Shown here: positions 9,825-17,994 of the stretch, in pieces
How positions within the stretch are numbered: the first letter of the stretch is position 1
How the letters are laid out: the number at the start of each line of letters is the position of its first letter
DNA from: Timonella corticicola
GTDB taxonomy: Bacteria; Actinomycetota; Actinomycetes; Actinomycetales; Cellulomonadaceae
Reading direction: 5' to 3'
Assembly (NCBI RefSeq): GCF_042683685.1
Contig: NZ_JBHUOP010000004.1
Location: 434,001-498,000, forward strand
DNA length: 64,000 nucleotides
The notes under the pieces: model-generated
The model's input: the letters and a program-made list of their open reading frames with translations, nothing else
What the model was told of the DNA's origin: nothing
Database searches by the model: none
Made by a program: the position numbers and the translations under genes

Positions 9825-11303
9825 ATGACTGTTGATAATGACGGGGCTGTCGAAACTCGAGAATCGTTGCCGGAAATATCACCTGCCGACAGATTCGCAG
9901 TTGCTCAAGCCGAGTTCGATGTTTTACTAGAGCGTGACTTCCCAGACTTTACAGTCGAGCAGTACGCGGCTGAGAAGGCCTCAGCCGATGGTCTCGACCG
10001 TGAGAAACTTTCAACGAAATTGTGGGCAGAAACGCGGGCTATCCCAAATCGGCTCGACCTAAGCGGCGACGGAAAACTGGGTCTAGATGACGTGAGCCTA
10101 GCTGCGAAGCAGGCAATGGGGCATGTAGGTAAGGCGTGGAAGAAAGTTACCGCAATCGGCAAAGACGATGTGGCCGATGCTGCGACTTCGGTCCGCAGTG
10201 CAGCAGCAGAAACCGGCAAAAAGATTGCCGGTTTTGACTATTTAGGGACAGCAGGTCGCGCCGCACGGAAGACTAAAGATGCCGCCAGATCGGTCGATGC
10301 TGATGCCTTCCGGTCTAGTGGTAAGACTCTCGCGAAGGTCGGGAAAACAGCTTCTGGTATTCAAGGTATCCAGAACCGCCGGGAAGCCGCAGACATCAAG
10401 CAGGTGAGCGAAGAATACCTGACTGCGGCCGAACTCCTGACCGAGCAGCACCGGGTGGAACTGTATGCTCACATCGAGGAGTTTGGTGCGCTCCGGTTGG
10501 ACGCTCTGCACGAAACGCTCGGTAGATTCTTAAGAATTTTGGAAGCACTCAAGCAGAACAATCGGGTCAAAGAATACGAACTCCTTGACGGGATTGGTAT
10601 TGACACCCAGACGCTCGAGTCGATGGGTACTCTCGATATGACAGTTACCGAGAGTTTAAGGAACACAGCAGCGACGGGTGCGCTTGGCTTGGCAGCGGTG
10701 TTGGGAACTCCTGCTCTGGTTACAGGCGCTGTCGGAGCATTTGCCACCGCGTCGACTGGAACTGCAATTTCCGGACTCGCTGGTGCCGCGTATTCCAATG
10801 CTGTCCTTGCTTGGCTTGGTGGAGGAAGTCTTGCGGCTGGCGGCGGGGGAATGGCAGCAGGTAGCGCGGTCCTTGTCGGAGTTACTGTGGGTGCTACTGC
10901 CGGCGTCACGCTTCTGGCCACGGGTATTTTGGTTTCGACCCACTATGCGAAGAAACTCACCGAGGCGAAAACCTATCAGAAAGAGGTCGCACTGGCAGTC
11001 GCTAGCCTAGAGAACGCGTGGCTGGTGATGGATGGGATACTCAGCCGTGTTGACGAACTGACCAGTGTCACGCAGGACCTGCGTGAACGCTTGGTCCCTC
11101 TGCTTACGCAACTTGAAGCAGTGGTTCCAACATTCGATCCTGCAGAATCACAGCACGCAGCGTTGTTCAACAAGTGCGGGCTTTTGGTTAAGACGATGGT
11201 AGAACTTGCGCAGGTTCCGTTGCTGGGGGACGACGGCGAACTCACTGATGAGAGTCTGACTATTACGACACGGGTTAAAAAAGTACTGAACACGGAGGTC
11301 TAG
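9825..11303 (+). CDS. Membrane-associated protein with glycine-zipper segment, function unknown
   Basis: I do not recognise this 492-residue protein. The N-terminal third is charged and predicted soluble; it includes DLSGDGKLGLDD, which has the spacing of an EF-hand or dockerin calcium loop (D1, S3, D5, G6, L8, D12). The middle is helical and Lys/Ala-rich. From about residue 265 to 370 there is a long hydrophobic stretch very rich in Gly and Ala (such as AGGGGMAAGSAVLVG), resembling glycine-zipper membrane segments, and then a helical C-terminus. The ATG at 9825 has GGAG 6 nt upstream, better than earlier in-frame starts (9756, 9783). The stop abuts the next gene, so the two are coupled. A pore-forming or membrane-remodelling role is only a guess. 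Confidence 0.75.
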   Translation: MTVDNDGAVETRESLPEISPADRFAVAQAEFDVLLERDFPDFTVEQYAAEKASADGLDREKLSTKLWAETRAIPNRLDLSGDGKLGLDDVSLAAKQAMGHVGKAWKKVTAIGKDDVADAATSVRSAAAETGKKIAGFDYLGTAGRAARKTKDAARSVDADAFRSSGKTLAKVGKTASGIQGIQNRREAADIKQVSEEYLTAAELLTEQHRVELYAHIEEFGALRLDALHETLGRFLRILEALKQNNRVKEYELLDGIGIDTQTLESMGTLDMTVTESLRNTAATGALGLAAVLGTPALVTGAVGAFATASTGTAISGLAGAAYSNAVLAWLGGGSLAAGGGGMAAGSAVLVGVTVGATAGVTLLATGILVSTHYAKKLTEAKTYQKEVALAVASLENAWLVMDGILSRVDELTSVTQDLRERLVPLLTQLEAVVPTFDPAESQHAALFNKCGLLVKTMVELAQVPLLGDDGELTDESLTITTRVKKVLNTEV

Positions 11304-11305
11304 TG

Positions 11306-11959
11306 GTGAAAGTCAATTACAAGCACGTTGTCGCCACTCTATACAAAGAGTTTGGGGACCAGGGAATTGAGTGGGTGAAGGAGCAGGTTGAGACGCGGTT
11401 AAACAGTGATTCGCCGAGCCATTCGCAAACCGAACAGGGACGCCATACACCTGCTAGCGAGTCCACTGAATCGGACCTTCCGGACGCACACCTGTTCGAG
11501 GAAGACGATGGCTGGTACGAGGACGGTGACACATTTGCCGCATATGCTCAAGACAGGGTAGAGGGCTTGGCATCTGACTCGATTCTTAGCCCTCAGCAGG
11601 TGACCGAAGCCGTCCTAGGTTTGGTAAAGATGGCCGGCGAGGTCCGCAAATTTGAGGAAGCACAGGTCACAAAACGTATCGGTATCGCAGCCGAGCGAGA
11701 CATTGCAATAGCGAAGGTCAGAGCTCAGCAGGAGTTGCTGCAGGAGTACCTAAACCGTTCTTTTGACGAGCGCGCAGAGAACTTCACTCGGTTGTTCGCA
11801 GTTGTTGATGGTGCGCTTGACACAAACAACATGGCAGCGTTAGCAGCAGGCTTGGAATCGGTAGTCAAATTGGCTACTTCGTCTCCATTCAAGGATTTGC
11901 GTACCGTCGAAGAAACAGCGGCTGCGCTTTCTAATCCTGATCACGAGTGGGATTTTTAG
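11306..11959 (+). CDS. Acidic helical protein paired with the upstream membrane protein
   Basis: This 217-residue product has no named match that I can give. A short N-terminal helix is followed by a Ser/Thr/Glu-rich linker, an acidic EEDDGWYEDGD segment, and a helical C-terminal half ending in SSPFKDL and then NPDHEWDF. It has no membrane segment or signal peptide. Two GTG codons are possible, 11303 and 11306; the second has GGAGG 7 nt upstream. The start overlaps or abuts the stop of the preceding gene, so they form a two-gene unit. The C-terminal pattern looks like a conserved family, which I recall only as unannotated. It may be a regulator, immunity factor or scaffold for the membrane partner. 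Confidence 0.72.
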   Translation: MKVNYKHVVATLYKEFGDQGIEWVKEQVETRLNSDSPSHSQTEQGRHTPASESTESDLPDAHLFEEDDGWYEDGDTFAAYAQDRVEGLASDSILSPQQVTEAVLGLVKMAGEVRKFEEAQVTKRIGIAAERDIAIAKVRAQQELLQEYLNRSFDERAENFTRLFAVVDGALDTNNMAALAAGLESVVKLATSSPFKDLRTVEETAAALSNPDHEWDF

Positions 11960-12646
11960 TCAGAGTTCTGGGGGGTGAAGGCGTAAGAACTCTTTTTGTC
12001 GATCATTGAGCCCGCGTTCTGCGACTTCTAACACAAGTTGGCTTTGTTCGTTTGTGAGCGGTGGAATCTCGTCACTGACCTTCGGAATGATTGAGCGCAG
12101 CGCGGTGGTCAGTTCCTCGAGTTCCTCGTCAGTTGATGATTCATCGAGGGTATCGAAGCGTTCTTGCATCTGAAGCAGGGCAGCACGCAGGTTGGGTTCC
12201 ATCAGCGCTTCAGCGAATGTGTCCAGCTGCGGGGCATCGTTGTAGAGATGAGCAAGCAGCACAGCTGACGGAATATCTGCGGAGCTGACGCTGAGTGCTG
12301 CGGCAACCTTTGAAAGCCCGACATGACCGCTCGTGCGTGCTTGGGCTAGGAGTTCCCGTTGTTTTGTTAGCACCGCAATCTGTTCTTTCAACGTGCGATC
12401 TACCTCAATGAGCACGGTGTCGATGGATTCGGCTGAGCCGGCGGCTAAGGTCCCTGCTTGTGCCAGAGATAACCCGGAGTCTGTAAGTTTGGTGATTCTT
12501 AACAGGGTTACGAGGTGATCCGCAGTGTAATTGCGGTAGCCGTTGGCAAGTCTTGGAGGCTCGGGAAGAATGCCGATCTGGTGGTAGTGGCGTATGGTTC
12601 GAACTGTTACGCCGGCGATCTCGGCGATCTCTGCACTACGCATCAT
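11960..12646 (-). CDS. MerR family transcriptional regulator
   Basis: The 228-residue product begins with a MerR winged helix-turn-helix: IAEIAGVTVRTIRHYHQIGILP, then NGYRNYTADHLVTLLRI. A coiled-coil dimerisation helix and a C-terminal helical domain of the TipAS-like or drug-sensing size class follow. The ATG at 12646 overlaps the stop of the upstream MFS gene by 4 bp (ATGA), so the regulator is translated from the same message as the transporter. The frame stays open upstream to 12937, but that part lies inside the transporter gene in another frame and is rejected. It probably controls its own operon through the palindrome at 13868-13888. Confidence 0.9.
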   Translation of the reverse strand: MMRSAEIAEIAGVTVRTIRHYHQIGILPEPPRLANGYRNYTADHLVTLLRITKLTDSGLSLAQAGTLAAGSAESIDTVLIEVDRTLKEQIAVLTKQRELLAQARTSGHVGLSKVAAALSVSSADIPSAVLLAHLYNDAPQLDTFAEALMEPNLRAALLQMQERFDTLDESSTDEELEELTTALRSIIPKVSDEIPPLTNEQSQLVLEVAERGLNDRQKEFLRLHPPEL

Positions 12647-13854
12647 TCTTCTTTCCGGCCAATTTGTCGAACGCCAAGGCTGAGCATCGATGCGACTGCT
12701 GCCACAACCCAGAGTAGTGTCATGACTGCCATGGTGAATCTGAGGGAACCGAGTTCGATAAGTAGGGCAGCACCTCCGACTCCCAAGGCTGGCACTAGGG
12801 TCATCAACGCGTTCTGAGCTCCAAGGACTTTTCCGCGTTGTGAATCGGCGACATTCTCGACAAAGGTTAGGCCAGCGACAGAGTTCATGCAACCGCCGCC
12901 GAGTCCCACAATCGCTGCACCTAGGAAGATCGACCACACTGGGCCCAGGATTCCGATGGTGATGAATCCGAGGGTCAAAACGACTAGGCCGCTAGCCAGC
13001 CACACGCGTCGGGATATCTTCTCGCCGAGGGTAGCGAACAGTCCGCCACCTATCAGCAGTCCAACTGCTAGGGCGCTGAGTACAAACCCAACGAACTGCG
13101 CTTGGTCTTGGAATGCAAAGTGAACGGGAATCACCATTCCTTGGGTAGCGGCAAGTGCTACTGCTGATGCTAGGCTCAGGAAAACCATTGCGCGCAAGAC
13201 CGGCGTGCGGAAGATGATGGCCAAGCCAGCCAAGAACGATCCGGATTGTTTGGTGGTGGTCGGGTCATCGGGTTCGCTCGGCATTACTGATGCGCGGCGG
13301 GGGATGCCAAAGGTGAGCAGGGCAGCAAGTCCTGCGATCCCGGAAGTAACCCATAGCACCGTCACGGGTGCCAACGTTGCGACGAGTAGGCCAGCAACTG
13401 CGGGGCCGACCAGTAGTGATACTCCGCCGACCGACTCGCGAAGACCGATGACGCGTGACGGATCCATCCTTGCAGCCTTGGCTATTGCAGGAAGCATCGA
13501 TTCACGTGCGGTAATTCCTGGAACGTCACCAAATGAGTTGAGAATCGCGACAGCGATGAACCAGCCCAGATTCAGCCCGATGGTGAGGTCGATGATCGGC
13601 AGGATCAGGACCGCTACCGCTGAGATCACGTCCGATAGTATCGCCGCTGTGCGCCGGTTGATGCGGTCGATGACGCTGCCCATCAAGAGTCCGGCAATAG
13701 CAGACGGAACTGCGGCGGCAATCGCGACTGCTCCGGCTCCGAGCGGGCTGCCAGTAGTCATGAGCACTAGTAGCGGCAGGGCGATGGCGGTGATTGAGTT
13801 GCCAAGTAGGGATGAGCCAAAAGAAGCCAAGTAGAAGAAGATAATTCGTAGCAT
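12643..13854 (-). CDS. MFS efflux transporter
   Basis: This 403-residue protein has about twelve hydrophobic segments and the MFS loop motif between helices 2 and 3 (GSVIDRINRRTAAI). The layout matches actinobacterial drug-efflux MFS proteins of the macrolide-efflux type. The substrate cannot be read from the sequence. The ATG lies 14 nt from a perfect palindrome on the promoter side and has no good ribosome site, so the transcript may be leaderless. The stop overlaps the merR start. Export of a toxic compound sensed by the MerR protein is the natural inference. Confidence 0.88.
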   Translation of the reverse strand: MLRIIFFYLASFGSSLLGNSITAIALPLLVLMTTGSPLGAGAVAIAAAVPSAIAGLLMGSVIDRINRRTAAILSDVISAVAVLILPIIDLTIGLNLGWFIAVAILNSFGDVPGITARESMLPAIAKAARMDPSRVIGLRESVGGVSLLVGPAVAGLLVATLAPVTVLWVTSGIAGLAALLTFGIPRRASVMPSEPDDPTTTKQSGSFLAGLAIIFRTPVLRAMVFLSLASAVALAATQGMVIPVHFAFQDQAQFVGFVLSALAVGLLIGGGLFATLGEKISRRVWLASGLVVLTLGFITIGILGPVWSIFLGAAIVGLGGGCMNSVAGLTFVENVADSQRGKVLGAQNALMTLVPALGVGGAALLIELGSLRFTMAVMTLLWVVAAVASMLSLGVRQIGRKEE

Positions 13855-13867
13855 GCTTCAAGCAAAA

Positions 13868-13888
13868 ACTATGACGTTGCGTCATAGT
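13868..13888 (-). promoter_or_regulatory. Candidate MerR operator within the MFS-merR promoter
   Basis: A perfect inverted repeat, ACTATGACG-TTG-CGTCATAGT, lies just before the MFS start. On the minus strand a TTGACT -35 element at 13891-13886 directly abuts it. A spacer of 19 bp, which MerR regulators favour, would put a weak -10 (TTTGCT) at 13866-13861 and the transcription start at the ATG. Binding by the adjacent MerR protein is inferred. Confidence 0.75.
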
Positions 13889-14087
13889 CAAGTTTGGCTG
13901 ATTGGGGTCTGCGTCACCTTAGTGCCTGCGGACAAAACTCCGCGAAATTTGTCTGGAGTGTGAACCTTCGAGGCACGACCCAATGCTCAAACAACTCGCC
14001 GGTCGCGTACTGTGCGCAGGCAGGCACCACTCCTATATCCGATTAGGTAGGTTACCGGTAGGTATAGAGCGGACGGTGAGGCACGAA

Positions 14088-14836
14088 GTGGCGGAAGAGT
14101 ATCCTTTAGCGGCAGGAGCGTTCGCGCGGATTTTGCGAGAACAGCGCGAGATGCAGCTCAAGGGTGGAATCTATCACCTGACGCAGATCGCGATGGCCTA
14201 TAACTCCAACCGGATTGAAGGCAGCGCGCTAAGTGTCGAACAAACCTGGTACCTGTACGAGAGGCGGACGGTTCTGGGCGAAGCACCCCTCAACGATGTT
14301 GTCGAAACTAGTAATCATTTCCGTGCCTTTGACGTCATGCTTGATCGAGTTGGGGAGCCCAATACCGCCGAATCGATCAAGGAGTACCACCGCATCCTCA
14401 AATCTGGCACTCAGGATGCAGAAAAGGATTGGTTCGCGGTTGGCGATTGGAAGAAGCTAGTAAACGAGGTGGGCGGCATTGCGACTACGCCGCCGTCCGA
14501 AGTGCAGCAGGAGATTAATTCTCTTGTTACGGGTACGCCCGCCGAGATGACCTTTGGTGACGTGTGTGACTTCCATGTGCGGTTCGAACAGATACACCCA
14601 TTCCAGGACGGCAACGGACAAATAGGGCGCTTGATCTTGTTCGAGCAGTGCTTGTGGCCTACGGGAACATGCCGTTTGTGGTGTTAGATGAGCGTAATGC
14701 CTTCTACTATCGGGGTCTTAGCGAGTATGACAATGAGCCTTGGTTCCTGCGGGAGACGGTTAGGTCGTTTCAGGACAACTACTTTGACCGGTTTAAAGAT
14801 TTCGTTCAGTTGACGGGCAACGGTGGGCCAAACTGA
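14088..14836 (+). pseudogene. Class II Fic family protein, frameshifted near its C-terminus
   Basis: Fic enzymes transfer AMP or similar groups to target proteins. The frame carries the inhibitory helix motif SNRIEG ([S/T]xxxE[G/N]) and the active-site motif HPFQDGNGQIGR, in which Gln replaces the usual first Arg of GNGR. The frame then closes at 14687, while the expected continuation (VAYGNMPFVVLDER, FYYRGL, then about 45 more residues to 14836) lies in another frame. An extra TG at 14655-14656 would explain it, since removing two bases joins FEQCL to AYGNMPF. The frame is open upstream to 13983; the GTG at 14088 has GGTGAGG 6 nt before it. The active-site motif precedes the break, so partial activity is possible. 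A sequencing error is also possible. Confidence 0.8.
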
Positions 14837-14853
14837 CGGGCTAGGCAGGCTGT

Positions 14854-15447
14854 CTAGTCTTCGGGTGCTTCGCCGGTCTCCGGGGCGATCAGCGTGCCCA
14901 TGTGCTCGAACATCTGGAGGGTGCACTGGAGCGCGTAGTTGATTGCATAGTGCAGTTGCTTGTCCGTGACGCCATCGGTGAAGTCGAACGTGGATTCGCC
15001 GTAGATCGAGTTGGCGGTTCCATCGGGTTCCTCGCGGACGAAGCCCTTGGGCCAGATTCGGTCCCGGTTCCAGTCGTTTACCGATTGCAACGCCAGGGTA
15101 CGGTTGGCGTGTCCGACGGAACGGTGCCATCGTCCACGCACCTGGAAGAATCCGCCTTCTGGCCCCATGAACAGGAACCAGAATGGGCTACCGTCCCATA
15201 CCCCTACGATGTCGCCGTCATCGTCGAACGAGAACTTGTAGCCTTCGTCGGCAAGGTAGGAGACGACCCGGCTGCGGCTGAACTCGAAAATGGGTTCTTC
15301 GCCAAAGTGTGCAGGGTCAATCGTTTTGGACTTCACCGCGAACGTGTCAACGGAAACATCCTCAGGCGCGGTCTCGGAGTCTGAGGGCTGTTCGGGAGAT
15401 GCCTGTTGCTTATTGGTTGCTTTGGACAGCCAGTCACGCAAACTCAT
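14854..15447 (-). CDS. YbjN domain protein, longer paralogue
   Basis: The 197-residue product has a Ser/Glu/Pro-rich N-terminus (about residues 10-50) and then a YbjN-like domain, a fold related to type III secretion chaperones: FSRSRVVSYLADEGYKFSFDDDGDIVG, FQVRGRWHR, VNDWNRDRIWPKGF and TDKQLHYAINYALQCTLQMFEHM. It is soluble with no signal peptide. The ATG at 15447 overlaps the stop of the next YbjN gene (ATGA), so they are coupled. The role is unknown in actinobacteria; the family has been linked to stress and motility regulation in enterobacteria. The frame upstream of 15447 runs inside the partner gene and is rejected. Confidence 0.85.
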   Translation of the reverse strand: MSLRDWLSKATNKQQASPEQPSDSETAPEDVSVDTFAVKSKTIDPAHFGEEPIFEFSRSRVVSYLADEGYKFSFDDDGDIVGVWDGSPFWFLFMGPEGGFFQVRGRWHRSVGHANRTLALQSVNDWNRDRIWPKGFVREEPDGTANSIYGESTFDFTDGVTDKQLHYAINYALQCTLQMFEHMGTLIAPETGEAPED

Positions 15448-15890
15448 GGTTTCACCATCGCAGGGTCGGGGTAGAGGGTGTCGAGTTCGTTGAAGAACTG
15501 GGCGCCAGTCTGCACCCCACAGTTGAGCAGTGAGGTGATCTGTGTGTCTGTGACACCGAACTCGCCATCGTAGGAGACTTCGGTGAACACGTGGATCTCG
15601 CCGTCGTCCCGCACGCGATAGTAGGCTTTGGGCCACAGCATCGCGGTGTTCCATTTATTACAGACTTCTAGGATCTCGTTGGCGCGCTCAATTGTGGCGG
15701 CACGGTTCCAGTGACCGCGTACGATGAGGATTTCGCGGTTTTCACCGAGCAGGAGGAACTGGTAGGTGCGGCTTGCACTGATCGTGCCGACTTCGCCGTG
15801 GGAGTCTACAAAGAATTGAAGGTCGTTGTCTCTCAGGCAGTCGATGATCCTCTGCGTTGTGAGCTGACGTGGAATATCTGTGTCTGTCAT
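15444..15890 (-). CDS. YbjN domain protein, shorter paralogue
   Basis: This 148-residue protein is a compact YbjN domain: RIIDCLRDNDLQFFVDSHGEVG, ILIVRGHWNR, NKWNTAMLWPKAYYRV, and TDTQITSLLNCGVQTGAQFFNEL. It aligns by eye with its downstream neighbour along its whole length, including the Trp pair in the N-x-W-x-x-x-x-x-W-P-K segment, so the two probably arose by duplication. It starts at an ATG and overlaps the next gene by 4 bp. Fixed pairing with coupled translation suggests a heterodimer, which is an inference. Confidence 0.87.
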   Translation of the reverse strand: MTDTDIPRQLTTQRIIDCLRDNDLQFFVDSHGEVGTISASRTYQFLLLGENREILIVRGHWNRAATIERANEILEVCNKWNTAMLWPKAYYRVRDDGEIHVFTEVSYDGEFGVTDTQITSLLNCGVQTGAQFFNELDTLYPDPAMVKP

Positions 15891-16051
15891 CCGTCCCCCT
15901 TCTCAAGCACACCCATCTCACTGACACGTGTCTTGGTTGAACCCTGCGTCGGGCAGAACATCGGGTGCCCAAACACGTGCATATGTGACTTCATCTAGGG
16001 TACCCGCCCAATCGGGCCTCACGTGCCACACCAGCGGGTAGCCTAGTGTGC

Positions 16052-17014
16052 ATGGAGGATGTTCTTGCGGTCGTGGGGCCAACGGCCACGGGTAAGTCTG
16101 GTCTGGCAGTTGAACTGGCGTACCGGCTTGGGGGACCAGACCGTGTGGAGGTCATCAACGCCGACGCCTACCAGTTGTATAGGGGAATGGACATCGGCAC
16201 GGCAAAGGTGACGAAAGCGGAACAACGCGGTATCACCCACCACCAGCTGGATGTCCTGGACCCAGGTGAGGACTCGTCGGTAGCGACCTATCAGGAGCAG
16301 GCCCGAGCGGATCTTGAGGACATTATGGCGCGCGGTAGGCGCGCAATCGTGGTGGGCGGCTCAGGGCTGTACGTGCGGGCGCTGCTCGACCACATGAACT
16401 TTCCGGGTGCGGACTCGGACATCCGCGCCAGCATCGAGAACCGAGCCCAGATAAAGGGGCCCCGCGCCCTCTACGACGAACTGAACGCAAAAGACCCGCA
16501 GGCGGCGGTATCAATCGGACCCCAGAACGAACGCCGCATCATTCGGGCACTCGAAGTTATCGAGTTGACCGGTCAGCCTTATTCCGCGAACCTTCCGAGG
16601 CAAGAGTACGTGTATCCGACCTTCACGATCGGCCTCGACTTTGACAGGGGACAACTCGATCACCGGGTTGCACAGCGCGTTGACCTCATGGTGGAGCAGG
16701 GGCTCGTACAGGAGGTCACAGAACTCGCGCCGCGACTTGGCCGCACGGCTGCCCGAGCGGTCGGATACGCCGAAATCCTTGACTACCTGGCCGGTAGCAT
16801 CACGCTCGACACGGCAATCGAACAGATCACAGCCAACACGAGACGGCTCACCCGCAAGCAGATGGGCTGGTTTGGACGCGACCCCCGCATCGAGTGGCTG
16901 CGGGGCGAGAATGAAACCCTCATCGAGGATGCGCTTGCAGCCATTGCCGCCCACGATCAGGGACTGAGAAAAACTCAAAGCCATGAGCCGGTGCGGCGTA
17001 GTCTAGGATCATGA
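16052..17014 (+). CDS. miaA: tRNA dimethylallyltransferase MiaA
   Basis: MiaA transfers a dimethylallyl group to A37 of tRNAs reading UNN codons, making the substrate for MiaB. The product of about 320 residues has the P-loop GPTATGKS near its N-terminus, an INADAYQLYRGMDIGTAK segment, HHQLDVLDP, and VGGSGLYVRALLD. The tRNA-binding region includes GYAEILDYLAG and TRRLTRKQMGWF. ATG 16052 sits 7 nt after TAGCCT, suggesting a leaderless mRNA; an in-frame GTG at 16046 is the alternative. The stop overlaps the dapF start (ATGA). Confidence 0.96.
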   Translation: MEDVLAVVGPTATGKSGLAVELAYRLGGPDRVEVINADAYQLYRGMDIGTAKVTKAEQRGITHHQLDVLDPGEDSSVATYQEQARADLEDIMARGRRAIVVGGSGLYVRALLDHMNFPGADSDIRASIENRAQIKGPRALYDELNAKDPQAAVSIGPQNERRIIRALEVIELTGQPYSANLPRQEYVYPTFTIGLDFDRGQLDHRVAQRVDLMVEQGLVQEVTELAPRLGRTAARAVGYAEILDYLAGSITLDTAIEQITANTRRLTRKQMGWFGRDPRIEWLRGENETLIEDALAAIAAHDQGLRKTQSHEPVRRSLGS

Positions 17015-17958
17015 CTGCCCTCGCGTTCTCCAAGGGTCATGGAACCCACAACGACTTCGTCCTGCTCAACGACCCAGAAGGGAATCTTGACCTGGACGAG
17101 GCTCTGGTTGCGCGCCTCGCGGACAGGCGCGGTGGCATCGGCGGTGACGGCGTCATTCGGGTCATCAAGAGCGAGCACCTGTCCGAAGGCCGTGAAGTCC
17201 TCGCCCAAGAATCCGCAGCCGTGTGGTTCATGGACTACCGCAACGCCGACGGGTCGATTGCGCAGATGTGTGGCAACGGCGTGCGCGTCTTTGCCGCGTA
17301 CCTCGAACGACTGGGTCTCGTTGACTTCACAGATGGCGTGCCCGTGCCTATCGGGACGCGCGCTGGCTTACGCACCGTTCGCAAGGAAGGCGACTGGTTC
17401 ACTGTCGGCATGGGGAAGTGGCGATTCACATTCCCGGAGCAAGCAGGTTCTGCAGGTCTCGATTCCGAGGTCCGCCTCGTTGGCATTTCGGGCACCGAGG
17501 TCCGCCCCGCACTCAGCATCGATATGGGAAACCCACACACCGTCGCGGCAGTCTCAAACGCAGACGAGCTCGCAAGCATCAACTTCACAGATATCCCCGA
17601 GGTCAGCCCGCTGCCACCGCATGGCACAAACGTCGAAGTGGTCGTCCCACTCCCAGCGCAATCCACTGCTGAAGGCAGCATCGGGCACATCGCCATGCGC
17701 GTGCATGAGCGCGGCGTCGGTGAAACCCAGTCGTGCGGCACGGGTGCGTGCGCCGCGGCGCTCGCGGTGCGGCACTGGCTCTCGCAGTCTGTTGCGAGTT
17801 CCCAGATTGACGACGATACGGCCAGTTCTGTCCCCGACGTCTGGTTGGTGGATGTGCCGGGCGGGCAAGTACGCGTGAGCGTGTCTGGGCAGGACGTGGA
17901 ACTGTCCGGTCCAGCGGTCATCGTCGCAGACGGAACGCTGGACACCGCGCTGCTGTAG
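17011..17958 (+). CDS. dapF: Diaminopimelate epimerase
   Basis: DapF interconverts LL- and meso-diaminopimelate in lysine synthesis. The 315-residue enzyme has both catalytic cysteines, in MCGNGVR (Cys about 87) and SCGTGACAAAL (Cys about 242), and the substrate-binding stretches KGHGTHNDF and DMGNPHTV. It overlaps miaA by 4 bp. A TAGTCT hexamer 6 nt before its ATG may add an internal leaderless promoter. Because MurE here does not look meso-DAP specific, the product probably feeds lysine rather than the cell wall directly. Confidence 0.96.
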   Translation: MTALAFSKGHGTHNDFVLLNDPEGNLDLDEALVARLADRRGGIGGDGVIRVIKSEHLSEGREVLAQESAAVWFMDYRNADGSIAQMCGNGVRVFAAYLERLGLVDFTDGVPVPIGTRAGLRTVRKEGDWFTVGMGKWRFTFPEQAGSAGLDSEVRLVGISGTEVRPALSIDMGNPHTVAAVSNADELASINFTDIPEVSPLPPHGTNVEVVVPLPAQSTAEGSIGHIAMRVHERGVGETQSCGTGACAAALAVRHWLSQSVASSQIDDDTASSVPDVWLVDVPGGQVRVSVSGQDVELSGPAVIVADGTLDTALL

Positions 17959-17994
17959 CGGGCCAAAGTTTCTTGGCGTTGAGGAGGCGGAACG

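Noticed and set aside
12647..12937. N-terminal extension of the MerR regulator
   Set aside because: The extra 97 residues lie inside the MFS gene in another frame and do not resemble MerR; the ATGA overlap gives a better start.
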